This document shows positions 35,253-43,566 of a stretch of DNA of 64,000 nucleotides, piece after piece. The notes below the pieces were generated by a model. It was given only the letters and a program-made list of their open reading frames with translations, had not been told where the DNA came from and made no database searches. Each line of letters starts with the position of its first letter. Positions within the stretch are counted from its first letter, which is position 1. Source of the stretch: Steroidobacteraceae bacterium. Lineage in GTDB: Bacteria > Pseudomonadota > Gammaproteobacteria > Steroidobacterales > Steroidobacteraceae. Location: assembly GCA_027531255.1 (NCBI GenBank), contig JAPZRU010000007.1:62001-126000 (forward strand), written 5' to 3'. Both the position numbers and the translations under genes were made by a program.

Positions 35253-35794
35253 ATGACCCGGCACGTCCTCAGCGCCCCACCACGGAGTTCCTCCGGCGTC
35301 GATACGGCGGCTGGATCGGCGGTCGGCACGAGACCGCGGACCACGCCGGGGAGCTGGAGGCACTGGATCCCGCCACCGAGGGCGCGTTCAACGTGGTGGT
35401 CGGCCTCGGCGAGGTCGCGGGCGCGGCGCTCGCCGCACATCCGGACGTCGACAAGATCGCGTTCACCGGCGCCGGCCTGGCGGCCTTCAGGCTGCAGGGC
35501 CAGGACTGCGTGTGCGGCAGCCGGCTGTTCGTGCACGAGCGGGTCGCCGACGCTTTCGCCGAGGGGCTCGCGAAGTTCGCGAACGGTCTGTCGGTCGGGC
35601 CCGGCCTCGACAAGACCCACATGATCGGCCCCGCCGTCGCGCTGCAGACCTGCGGCGACGACGACCTGGAGACGATCGCAAGGCGCGCGAACGACACGGT
35701 GCACGGGCTCTCGGGCAGCGGGTGGGGACGTGAGTTCGGCGCCGAGGCGCTCGACCTGTACCTCAAGACCAAGGCGGTCACGATCACCTGGTGA
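35253..35794 (+). pseudogene. Aldehyde dehydrogenase relic with multiple internal deletions
   Basis: Fragments of one NAD-dependent aldehyde dehydrogenase (~500 residues) are joined in about 170. In order: TEFLRRRYGGWIGGRH (N-terminus), FNVVVGLGEVAGAALAAHPDVDKIAFTG, GQDCVCGSRLFVHERVADAFAEGLAKFANGLSVGPGLD, IGPAV, DLETIARRANDTVHGLS and LDLYLKTKAVTITW (C-terminus). The catalytic Cys is kept in GQDC but the ELGGK glutamate, most of the NAD domain and other blocks are gone. The deletions from about 35280 onward keep one frame, yet the likely ATG at 35253 lies in another frame. Non-functional as an enzyme. Confidence 0.8.
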
Positions 35795-35863
35795 GGGTCG
35801 TCGGCGCACCGCGTCGAGGTGGACGGGCGCACGCCGGCAGCGACCGGCGATGTCCCGCGATCT

Positions 35864-36553
35864 TCAGCGCTTCGGCACCCGCCACAGGTACACGGTGCCT
35901 TCCGCCGCGGTGCTGACCTGCTCCGGCGTCCAGTCGCCCATGTCGAACGCGTGCGAGACGATCCGCGTGCCGGGCTTCAGTTCCGCGAGCAGCTTCGGCT
36001 TCAGGCGCAGGTTCACCTCGGGCAGCAGGTAGAGCGTGACGACCGTCGCCTCCGAGATGTCGGTTTCGAACAGGTCGCCGACCTCGAAGCGCACGCGGTC
36101 CTCGACGCCGGCGGCGCGCGCGTTCTCGCGGCTCTCGGCGATCCGCGCCGGGTCGATGTCCACGCCGACGCCGCGCGCGCCGTACTTCTGCGCCCCCGCG
36201 ATCACGATGCGGCCGTCGCCGCAGCCGAGGTCGTAGACGACGTCCTTCGGCCCGACGCGCGCGAGGCGCAGCATCTCGAGGACCGTGGATTCCATCGTCG
36301 GCACGTACGGCACGTCCTTCTTCAGGGGCGCGGCGCCGGACTGCCCCGGGAACGCCGCGGTCGCGCCCTGGCCCTCGGCCAGCGGCGCGCCCGCACCGGC
36401 CGCGAGCGGCCGCGGCGCGGTCGCCGGCAACGACGGCACGGCCGGTACCGGGGACAGGCGCGTGCCCGGCTCCGCCGCACCCGCGACGACCAGCGGGCCC
36501 GCGCCCGCGACCCAACCGGCGGCGAGCAGCGCCGCCTTCGACGGGATCTTCAT
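35864..36553 (-). CDS. Exported or membrane-anchored SAM-dependent methyltransferase
   Basis: 229 residues. An N-terminal hydrophobic signal (ALLAAGWVAGAGPLVVAGAA, about residues 8-27), a Pro/Ala/Gly-rich linker to about 75, then a class I methyltransferase domain: DVPYVPTMESTVLEMLRLARVGPKDVVYDLGCGDGRIVI, GVGVDIDPARIAESRENARAAG and EVGDLFETDISEATVVTLYLLPEVN. The pattern recalls bacterial relatives of the FAM173/ATPSc-KMT lysine methyltransferases. A signal on a SAM enzyme is odd, because SAM is cytoplasmic; the helix may anchor the domain on the inner face. The start overlaps the permease stop by four bases. Confidence 0.82.
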   Translation of the reverse strand: MKIPSKAALLAAGWVAGAGPLVVAGAAEPGTRLSPVPAVPSLPATAPRPLAAGAGAPLAEGQGATAAFPGQSGAAPLKKDVPYVPTMESTVLEMLRLARVGPKDVVYDLGCGDGRIVIAGAQKYGARGVGVDIDPARIAESRENARAAGVEDRVRFEVGDLFETDISEATVVTLYLLPEVNLRLKPKLLAELKPGTRIVSHAFDMGDWTPEQVSTAAEGTVYLWRVPKR

Positions 36554-38025
36554 GCTTCCCTCCCGGGAGCGGGACGACCGCCTTCGCCCGCGACGCAGAA
36601 CCACAGCGCGGGCACGCCGGCGGCCAGCACCGCGACGCCCACGAACGCGCCGAGCCCCGAGTAGTTGAGGCTCGACCAGAGCATGTAGAGGCTGGTCGCG
36701 ACGAAGGCGACCGGCGTCAGCGGGTACAGCGGCACGCGGAACGGCCGCGGGCGCGCGGGATCGACGCGGCGCAGCCGGAACAGCGCGAGGCCGGTGAGCG
36801 CGAAGAAGGCCCAGAACACCGGCGCCGTGTACTCGACGAGCGTCGTGAAGCCCGAGCGCGTCAGCGAGCCGAGCAGCACGAGCGCGAGCGCGATGCCGCC
36901 CTGCACCCAGAGCGCCGCGACCGGGGCCTGTCGGCGGGCGTCCCAGTGGGCGAGGAAGCCGAGCCGCGGGAAGTCGACGCCGAGCGCGTGGTTCGTGCGC
37001 GCGCCGGTGATCACGGTCGCGTTCAGCGAGGTCAGCGCGGCGATCGCGATCAGCGCGGCGACGAGCGTCGCGCCGCCCTCGCCCCAGATCGCGCGCATCA
37101 GGTCCGCGCCGATCGCGCTCGACTCCGCCATGCCCGCGTGCCCGAGCCCGCGCAGGTAGGCGAGGTTGGCGAGCAGGTACAGCACGGTGACCACGCCGAT
37201 GCCGACGAACAGCGCGCGCGCGATCGGCGCGCGCTCGCCGCGCACCTCGGCCGACAGGTACGCGGCCTCGTTCCAGCCGCCGTAGGTCAGCATCACGAAC
37301 ACGAGCGCGAGGCCGTGCGCGGCCGTGGCGGCCGGTGCCGGCGCCGGTTCGCCGCCGGCTGCGCCCGGGCCGCCCGCCACGGCCGCGGCGCCGGTATCCC
37401 CTGCGGAGCCGAGCGTGGCCGCGAGCGCCTGTTCCGCGCCGAAGCCGGGCAGCGCGTGGCTGCCGAGCACGAGGCCCGCGACCGCGATCGCGGACACGCC
37501 GGCGACCTCCGCCAGCGTGAACGCGCGCTGCGTGCCGATGCCCTGGCCGCGGCCGGCGAGGTTGACGGCGGTGAACGCGATCACCGCGGCCGCCGCGTAG
37601 AGCGCGGGACCGTGCGCGCCGAGCGGCCAGATCTCCTGCGCGTAGTCGCCGAACACGTAGGCCAGCAGCGCGATCGACCCGGTCTGCATCACGGTCGCCC
37701 GCGCCCACGCGAACAGGAACGCGAGGCGCCGGCCGAACGCCCGGTGGAGGAAGTGGTAGTCGCCGCCGGTGCTGGGATAGGTGCTGGCGAGCTCCGCGTA
37801 GCAGAGCGCCCCGACCAGCGCGATCAGCCCGCCCGCGACCCAGACCAGCAGCATCGCCAGGTCGCTCGTCGTGTTCGCGGCGACCACCGACGGCGCGCGG
37901 AAGATGCCGGCGCCGATCACGATGCCGACGATCACGAACACCGCGTCGCCGACCGAGAGCGTGCGGGCGGGCGCGGAGGCTCGCGACGCGGCGTCGCCGC
38001 GGGCGGCGGGAGAGCGGTCGTCCAT
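36550..38025 (-). CDS. APC-superfamily amino acid permease
   Basis: 491-residue inner-membrane transporter with about 12-13 helices. Family stretches: LSVGDAVFVIVGIVIGAGIFRAPSVVAANT, the consensus-loop region ALCYAELASTYPSTGGDYHFLHRAFG, and NATVITGARTNHALGVDFPRLGFL. A Gly/Ala/Pro-rich insertion (about residues 195-240) interrupts the middle. Probably an amino-acid/proton symporter or exchanger, substrate unknown. ATG 38025 chosen, since the first helix begins about 25 residues later. It overlaps the methyltransferase start, giving a two-gene operon. Confidence 0.88.
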   Translation of the reverse strand: MDDRSPAARGDAASRASAPARTLSVGDAVFVIVGIVIGAGIFRAPSVVAANTTSDLAMLLVWVAGGLIALVGALCYAELASTYPSTGGDYHFLHRAFGRRLAFLFAWARATVMQTGSIALLAYVFGDYAQEIWPLGAHGPALYAAAAVIAFTAVNLAGRGQGIGTQRAFTLAEVAGVSAIAVAGLVLGSHALPGFGAEQALAATLGSAGDTGAAAVAGGPGAAGGEPAPAPAATAAHGLALVFVMLTYGGWNEAAYLSAEVRGERAPIARALFVGIGVVTVLYLLANLAYLRGLGHAGMAESSAIGADLMRAIWGEGGATLVAALIAIAALTSLNATVITGARTNHALGVDFPRLGFLAHWDARRQAPVAALWVQGGIALALVLLGSLTRSGFTTLVEYTAPVFWAFFALTGLALFRLRRVDPARPRPFRVPLYPLTPVAFVATSLYMLWSSLNYSGLGAFVGVAVLAAGVPALWFCVAGEGGRPAPGREA

Positions 38026-38093
38026 GGGCGTTCGCGTGGGTCGATCGGGGCCGGGGCCGCCGCGGGGACGCCACGATACCGAATCGCCGGCGA

Positions 38094-38462
38094 CTACAGC
38101 CAGCCGTTGCTCCGGGCAATGCGGGCTGCTTCCACGCGGTTGTCGGCGCCGAGCTTCTGCGCCGCTTCCGAGAGGTAGTTGCGCACGGTGCCCGGCGACA
38201 GCCCGAGCGCGTCCGCGATCTCCTTGTTGCTGCGGCCCTCTTCCGCGAGGCGCAGCACCGCGCGCTCGCGGTCGCTCAGCGGGTCGGGCGCCTCCCACGC
38301 GGCCTCGGCCGGTTCGGGCGCGATCACGCGGCCGGGCGCGAGGTCGAGGTCGACGCCGGCCAGCGCGGTCACGGCCCGGTAGCGGCGCACGAGGCCGCGG
38401 GCGACGACGGGGGAAGTGGGGGTCCATCGGCGGATCCTCCGGGGGTGGAACGCCGGGGACAC
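38094..38462 (-). pseudogene. Fusion relic: ABC-ATPase N-terminus joined to DesR C-terminal domain
   Basis: The first part (SPVVARGLVRRYRAVTALAGVDLDLAPG) is the opening of an ABC transporter ATPase up to just before Walker A. It continues without a break into RVIAPEPAEAAWEAPDPLSDRERAVLRLA, the end of a NarL/LuxR-type receiver linker, and a complete helix-turn-helix SNKEIADALGLSPGTVRNYLSEAAQKLG...RIARSNGWL, typical of DesR. The ATPase ATG with a GGAGGA site is at 38427 but is now one base out of frame, next to a run of five Gs (38418-38422); the frame that covers both parts begins at a GTG. Inferred: a deletion joined the first and last genes of an ABC-desK-desR operon. Confidence 0.75.
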
Positions 38463-38510
38463 GGTACGGACCGGCCAGCGCCGCGAGCAGTGGCGGGTGT
38501 CAGGGGTCCG

Positions 38511-38528
38511 GGGTGACGAATGTCACCC
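38511..38528. promoter_or_regulatory. Inverted repeat, putative operator before the DesR relic and fumarase
   Basis: GGGTGAC-GAAT-GTCACCC: perfect 7-base arms with a 4-base spacer. It sits about 84 bases from the relic's ATPase start and just before a -10-like TAGAGT (38534-38539) facing the fumarase. A symmetric TGAC/GTCA site of this kind fits a NarL/DesR-type dimer. Confidence 0.5.
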
Positions 38529-38620
38529 GGTGCTAGAGTACGCGCCGTTTCGCGCCCCGCGGCCCGCCACCGGGGCCGCGCGTGCCTCGCTCGTCAGCCC
38601 CCGCAGTGCCGAGAGTTCCG

Positions 38621-40144
38621 ATGACCACCATCCGTGAAGCCGACCTGATCGAGAGCGTCGCCGACGCCCTCCAGTACATCTCCTACTACCACTCGCCCGA
38701 CTTCATCCAGGCGATGGGCCGCGCGTACGAGCTCGAGCAGAGCCCGGCTGCGAAGGACGCGATCGCGCAGATCCTGGCGAACTCGCGCATGTGCGCCGAG
38801 GGCCGCCGTCCGATCTGCCAGGACACCGGCATCGTCACGGTGTTCGTGAAGGTCGGCATGAACGTGCGCTGGGACGCGACGCGTTCGCTCGAGGACATGA
38901 TCAACGAGGGCGTGCGCCGCGCGTACGGGCACCCGGACAACAAGCTGCGCGCGTCGATCGTCGCGGACCCCGCGGGCAGGCGCGGCAACACGAAGGACAA
39001 CACGCCCGCGGTGATCCACGTCGAGCTGGTGCCCGGCGACCACGTCGACGTCACCGTGGCGGCGAAGGGCGGGGGGAGCGAGAACAAGTCGATGTTCGAG
39101 ATGCTGAACCCGTCCGACTCGATCGTGGACTGGGTGATGAGCGTGGTGCCGCACATGGGCGCGGGCTGGTGCCCGCCCGGCATGCTCGGCATCGGCATCG
39201 GCGGCACCGCCGAGAAGGCGATGGTCATGGCGAAGGAATCGCTGATGGAGACCATCGACATGCCGGAGCTGAAGGCGCGCGGCCCGAAGTCGAAGCTCGA
39301 GGAGCTGCGGATCGAGATCCACGACAGGGTCAACGCGCTCGGCATCGGCGCGCAGGGCCTCGGCGGGCTGACGACCGTGCTCGACGTGAAGATCCGCGAC
39401 TACCCGACGCACGCGGCTTCGCTGCCCGTCGCGATGATCCCGAACTGCGCCGCCACGCGGCACGCGCACTTCGTGCTCGACGGCAGCGGGCCGGCGCTGC
39501 TCACGCCGCCTTCGCTCGACACGTGGCCGCAGGTCGCGTGGGCGCCGGACACGCAGGTGCGGCGCGTGAACCTCGACACGCTCACGCGCGCCGAGGTCGC
39601 GAGCTGGAAGCCGGGCGAGCGGCTGCTGCTGAACGGCAGGATGCTCACGGGGCGCGACGCCGCGCACAAGCGCATCTGCGCGCTGCTCGACGCGGGGCAG
39701 CCGCTGCCGGACGGCCTGAGCTTCAAGGACCGCGTGATCTACTACGTGGGCCCCGTGGATCCGGTCCGTGACGAGGTCGTCGGCCCCGCGGGCCCGACGA
39801 CCGCGAATCGGATGGATCGCTTCACCGAGACGATGCTCGAGAAGGCCGGGCTGATCGCGATGGTCGGCAAGGCGGACCGCGGGCCCGAGGCGGTCGAGGC
39901 GATCCGGAAGCACAAGTCCGCGTACCTGATCGCGGTCGGCGGTGCGGCCTACCTGGTCTCGAAGGCGATCCAGGCCAGCCGCGTGGTCGCGTTCCCCGAG
40001 CTCGGCATGGAGGCCGTCTACGAGTTCGAGGTGAAGGACATGCCGGTCACGGTCGCGGTGGACGCGAACGGCGAGAACCTGCACGAGACCGGCCCGAAGC
40101 AGTGGGCCGGCAAGTTCAAGGGGATCGCGGTCGCCGCGGGCTGA
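38621..40144 (+). CDS. fumA: Fumarate hydratase, class I
   Basis: Oxygen-sensitive [4Fe-4S] enzyme of the TCA cycle converting fumarate to malate. 507 residues, full length. N-terminal iron-sulfur domain with the cluster Cys residues in RRPICQDTGIVTVFVKVG, GAGWCPPGMLGIGIGGTAEKAM and MIPNCAATRHAHFVLDG. C-terminal beta domain with PAGPTTANRMDRFTETMLEKAGLIAMVGKA and GGAAYLVSKAI. ATG 38621 chosen over an upstream GTG at 38582 because family members open with TTIREADLIESVADALQYISYYH. It is transcribed divergently from the DesR relic. Confidence 0.95.
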   Translation: MTTIREADLIESVADALQYISYYHSPDFIQAMGRAYELEQSPAAKDAIAQILANSRMCAEGRRPICQDTGIVTVFVKVGMNVRWDATRSLEDMINEGVRRAYGHPDNKLRASIVADPAGRRGNTKDNTPAVIHVELVPGDHVDVTVAAKGGGSENKSMFEMLNPSDSIVDWVMSVVPHMGAGWCPPGMLGIGIGGTAEKAMVMAKESLMETIDMPELKARGPKSKLEELRIEIHDRVNALGIGAQGLGGLTTVLDVKIRDYPTHAASLPVAMIPNCAATRHAHFVLDGSGPALLTPPSLDTWPQVAWAPDTQVRRVNLDTLTRAEVASWKPGERLLLNGRMLTGRDAAHKRICALLDAGQPLPDGLSFKDRVIYYVGPVDPVRDEVVGPAGPTTANRMDRFTETMLEKAGLIAMVGKADRGPEAVEAIRKHKSAYLIAVGGAAYLVSKAIQASRVVAFPELGMEAVYEFEVKDMPVTVAVDANGENLHETGPKQWAGKFKGIAVAAG

Positions 40145-40324
40145 GAGCGGGCGCAACGCCCGCGTCCCGCGGCCCCGGACCGTCGCCATCCCGCGTCTCG
40201 CGGCAAGCGTTTCCGAGCGCCTTCCTACACCCGCCTGCTGCATCGCCACCGCTGTAGGCGGCGGGTGGTGCAACCTTCCGTGCTGCACCCACGGTTGCGA
40301 AGCGTGCGATTCCCGATACTGCTG

Positions 40325-40350
40325 CCCGCGCCGCGGTACTGCGGCGCGGG
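40325..40350. repeat. Hairpin upstream of the lipoprotein gene
   Basis: Perfect 10-base arms CCCGCGCCGC / GCGGCGCGGG around GGTACT, 36 bases before the lipoprotein start. Other complementary pairs precede it (CACCCGCC/GGCGGGTG and CAACC/GGTTG, about 40225-40300), so the whole 242-base gap after the fumarase is structured. It may end the fumarase transcript or form a leader. Confidence 0.45.
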
Positions 40351-40386
40351 TGTAACGACAGCAGATCAACGAAGCGAGGGATCGCC

Positions 40387-40788
40387 ATGAACAACCGTAA
40401 CCGTTCGTTCGTCCTGGCGGGGTTCGCCTGCGCCGCCGCACTGCTCGCGGGCTGCAACAGGGCCGATTCGGAGCGCGAGGTCGCGCAGGACGTCGCCGAG
40501 GCCCGCAAGGAGGGTGCGCAGGACGTGGCCGAGGCGCGGCGCGACGCAGCCGAGCAGGTGGCCGAGGCGCGCCAGGGCGGCGACGCTTCCGAGACGCGCG
40601 ACACGACCGCCGAGGCGCAGCGCGACGTGCGCGTGGCGCAGGCCGAGGCACGCTACAACGTCCAGAAGCAGGGCTGCGAGGCGCTGCGGGGCGACGCGCA
40701 GAAAGCCTGCAAGGACAAGGCGGAGGCGGAGTACGAGGCCGCGAAGGCCGACGCCGAGCAGTCGGCCGCGGCGACGAAGCAGCAGTAA
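40387..40788 (+). CDS. Small coiled-coil lipoprotein
   Basis: 133 residues. Signal peptide with lipobox LLAGC (Cys at residue 23; VLAGFACAAALLAGCN), so predicted to be lipid-anchored. The mature part is a charged helix with a repeated AQDVAEAR-type unit (EVAQDVAEARKEGAQDVAEARRDAAEQVAEARQ), then a second helix with two Cys (KQGCEALRGDAQKACKDKAEAEY) that could form a disulfide. Similar small proteins in proteobacteria are envelope-stress associated, but the function is unknown. A GCGAGGGA site precedes the ATG. Confidence 0.85.
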   Translation: MNNRNRSFVLAGFACAAALLAGCNRADSEREVAQDVAEARKEGAQDVAEARRDAAEQVAEARQGGDASETRDTTAEAQRDVRVAQAEARYNVQKQGCEALRGDAQKACKDKAEAEYEAAKADAEQSAAATKQQ

Positions 40789-40882
40789 GGCCGACGTCTT
40801 CCGGTGGGCGGCCGCGCCCGTCGGAAGATGCGAGCACCGCGCCGGTCGCGTCAGCGGCCGGCGCGGCGTCCGTGGCGGCGCC

Positions 40883-41785
40883 TCAGCCCTCGAGGGCGGC
40901 CGATGCCCGCTTCGCAGCCGCGAGCAGTTCGTTCACGAGCGACTGCAGTTCCTGGCGCGAGCGGATCGCGCGCTCGGACAGGCGCAGCACCAGGCTCGCT
41001 TCCATGCCGTTGGAGCCCATGACCGGAGCCGCCAGGCTGCGGCGCATCGACAGGCGGCCTTCGCGCGTGTACGACGCGTAGCCCTGTCGGCGGATGGTCT
41101 CGAGTTCGGTCTCGAGAGCCGTGCGCGGTTCCTGCGGCTTGCGCTCCGCCGACGAGGGGTCGTAGGCCATGTCGAGCCAGAGCGCGCATTCCGCGGGATC
41201 GCCGTGGGCCAGGTGCAGGCGACCCGACGCGCTCTCCAGCATCGCGAGACGCACGCCCGGCCGCATCGGCGCGGTACCGAGCGCGGCCTCGCCGTCGGTC
41301 GCGTAGCGCACGACGACCTCGCGGCCGCGCACCGTCGCGATCGACACGGGCCACCGCACCTTCTGCGACAGCTCGCGCGCGAACGGGCGCACCGCATTCA
41401 CGACGTCGCCGAGCGGATCGTGGCGGCTGGCTAGGCGCTCCAGCACGCGGCCCGGGCCGAACGTGCCCAGCTCCGGCCACTCGGTGGCGAAGCCCTGGTC
41501 CACGAGCGTGCGCAGCACGCGATACGCGGTCGTGCGCGGCAGGCCGCTCGCGCGGACGATCTGCGCGAGCGTCAGCTGGTCCGTCGAATTCAGCAGCTCG
41601 ACCACGTGGAGCGCGCGTTCCACCGCGCGGATCGGGCGGCAGCGGATCCGCGAGGTCGTGCGGATCGCGGTAGTCGTGCCGACGGCGGTGACGCGGGCGG
41701 ACCGCGCGCGTGCGACCGGGGCCGGCGGAGCCTGGGCCGGACCCTGTAGCGGCGGCCCACCGGCCGCGACGTGCATCTCCGACAT
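40883..41785 (-). CDS. IclR-family transcriptional regulator
   Basis: 300 residues. A basic Ala/Thr/Arg-rich N-terminal extension (about 1-50), a winged helix-turn-helix (RAVERALHVVELLNSTDQLTLAQIVRASGLPRTTAYRVLRTLVDQGFA) and the IclR effector domain (ELSQKVRWPVSIATVRGREVVVRYAT, APMRPGVRLAMLESASGRLHLAH). The order resembles MhpR-type regulators of aromatic catabolism. No catabolic operon is adjacent, so the target is unknown. ATG 41785 preferred over a codon 183 bases upstream. Confidence 0.88.
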   Translation of the reverse strand: MSEMHVAAGGPPLQGPAQAPPAPVARARSARVTAVGTTTAIRTTSRIRCRPIRAVERALHVVELLNSTDQLTLAQIVRASGLPRTTAYRVLRTLVDQGFATEWPELGTFGPGRVLERLASRHDPLGDVVNAVRPFARELSQKVRWPVSIATVRGREVVVRYATDGEAALGTAPMRPGVRLAMLESASGRLHLAHGDPAECALWLDMAYDPSSAERKPQEPRTALETELETIRRQGYASYTREGRLSMRRSLAAPVMGSNGMEASLVLRLSERAIRSRQELQSLVNELLAAAKRASAALEG

Positions 41786-42098
41786 CGAAGTCCCCCTTCG
41801 CGAATGCTCACCGCCCGCGCTGCGGCCGGCCGACGTCCACCTTCGTACACGGGCTGCATTCAGGCAACGGACGCGCTGCCTGAAGCCCCGGCGGGCCGCG
41901 GTCCCCGTTGCCCAATTGAGCACGTCTGGGGTTCGGGAGCCAGCGTTCGCACGTCTGCGCTCGTCCACCCTGCGGACGGCCGCGCAGCCGTCTCGGCGCG
42001 GCCGAGCGGAATGCCCAGGGGGTCTTTATGGGGAAACCTGCGGGCGCGGATCGGCCGCCTGCGGTGATCGTCCCGCCGGTTCGGCCTCGATCAGCCGG
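41786..42098. other. Intergenic region upstream of the IclR regulator
   Basis: 313 bases between the start of the IclR gene and the end of trkH, both on the minus strand. It must carry the IclR promoter. I see no gene, RNA or strong repeat in it. Confidence 0.5.
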
Positions 42099-43550
42099 TC
42101 AGCGTCGCCAGAACGCCGGCGTGAACAGCACGAGGAGGGTGAACACCTCGAGGCGGCCGATCAGCATCGCGAAGATCACGACCCACTTCGCCGCATCCGG
42201 GATGGTCGTGTAGTTCGCGTTGACGTCGCCGAGGCCCGGGCCGACGTTGTTGATCCCGGCCGCGACCGCCGACCACGCGGTGACCTGGTCGAGGCCGAGC
42301 GCCATCAGGATCAGCATCATCACGCCGAACAGCACGAGATACATCGCGAAGAAGCCGGTGACCGCCGCGAGCACCTGCACGCCGACCGGCTTGTCCGCGT
42401 ACTTCACCGGCAGCTCGGCGCTCGGGTGCACGAGGCGCTTGAGTTCGCGCACGCCCTGCTTGAGCACCAGCTGCCAGCGGATGATCTTCATGCCGCCGGC
42501 AGTGGAGCCGGCGCAGCCGCCGATGAAGCCCGCCAGCAGCAGCATGACCGGCAGCACGCCGGGCCACTCGGCGTACGGCGCGGTGGCGAAGCCCGTGGTG
42601 GTCTGGTGGGAGATCGCCTGCAGCGCGGCGTAGCGGAACGCCTCGGACGGCGCCTCGTAGGTGGAGGTCGCGTACAGGTAGACGGTGACGAAGGCGACCA
42701 GTGCGACGCTCAGCCAGAGATAGGCCCGGAACTGCGGGTCCTGCAGGTACGCGCCCGCCGACTTCGCGCGCCACGCGACGAAGTGCAGCGCGAAGTTGAT
42801 GCCGCCGAGGAACATGAACACGCACGCGATCATGTCTATCGCGTAAGAGTCGAAGTGACCGAGGCTGGCGTCGTAGGTGGAGAAACCCGCCGTCGCGACG
42901 GTCGAGAACGCATGCGTGATCGCGTCGAAGCCGTCCATGCCTGCCATCCCGTAGGCAACCGCGCAGGCGGCCGTCAGCAGCACGTAGACGCCCCACAGGG
43001 TCTTCGCGGTCTGGGTGATCCGCGGCGTCAGCTTCTCGTCCTTCACGGGACCCGGCATCTCGGCCTTGTAGAGCTGCATGCCGCCGATGCCGAGCACCGG
43101 GAACAGCGCGACCGCGAGGACGATGATGCCGACGCCGCCGAGCCACTGGATCTGCTGCCGGTACCAGAGGATCGACTCGGGGAGCGTGTCGAGGCCGACG
43201 ATGACCGTGCCGCCGGTGGTCGTGAAGCCCGACACCGCCTCGAAAACCGAGTCGGTGAAGCTCAGGTTCGGCACGTCGGTCAGCAGGAACGGCACGGCGC
43301 CCGCGACGCCGAGCAGCGTCCAGAACAGCGCGACGACGAGGAAGCCGTCGCGCAGCCGGAGGTCCCGCTGCACGTTGCGGACCGGCAGCCACATCGCGAG
43401 GCCGACGGCGAGCGTGATCGCGAACGACTCGACGAACGGCAGCCAGTGGCCGTCGGCGTACAGCAGCGAGACGACGACCGGCGGCAGCATCGTGAAGCTG
43501 AACGCCACGACGATCAGCCCGAAGATCCGCAGCACCATCGCCTGGTTCAT
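42099..43550 (-). CDS. trkH: Potassium uptake protein TrkH
   Basis: 483-residue potassium-translocating membrane subunit with four pore loops. Visible filter and pore stretches: FEAVSGFTTTGGTVIVG, AFSTVATAGFSTYDASLGHFDS, ISHQTTTGFATAPYAEWPG and VAAGINNVGPGLGDVNANYT; GGCAGSTAGGMKIIRW is the cytoplasmic Trk signature. It works with TrkA encoded 16 bases upstream on the same strand. Confidence 0.96.
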   Translation of the reverse strand: MNQAMVLRIFGLIVVAFSFTMLPPVVVSLLYADGHWLPFVESFAITLAVGLAMWLPVRNVQRDLRLRDGFLVVALFWTLLGVAGAVPFLLTDVPNLSFTDSVFEAVSGFTTTGGTVIVGLDTLPESILWYRQQIQWLGGVGIIVLAVALFPVLGIGGMQLYKAEMPGPVKDEKLTPRITQTAKTLWGVYVLLTAACAVAYGMAGMDGFDAITHAFSTVATAGFSTYDASLGHFDSYAIDMIACVFMFLGGINFALHFVAWRAKSAGAYLQDPQFRAYLWLSVALVAFVTVYLYATSTYEAPSEAFRYAALQAISHQTTTGFATAPYAEWPGVLPVMLLLAGFIGGCAGSTAGGMKIIRWQLVLKQGVRELKRLVHPSAELPVKYADKPVGVQVLAAVTGFFAMYLVLFGVMMLILMALGLDQVTAWSAVAAGINNVGPGLGDVNANYTTIPDAAKWVVIFAMLIGRLEVFTLLVLFTPAFWRR

Positions 43551-43566
43551 GCGGTGCGCCCGGGTC

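Noticed and set aside
41786-41968. Upstream start adding 61 residues to the IclR protein
   Set aside because: The added stretch is Arg-rich and unlike any IclR protein, and ATG 41785 is suitably placed.
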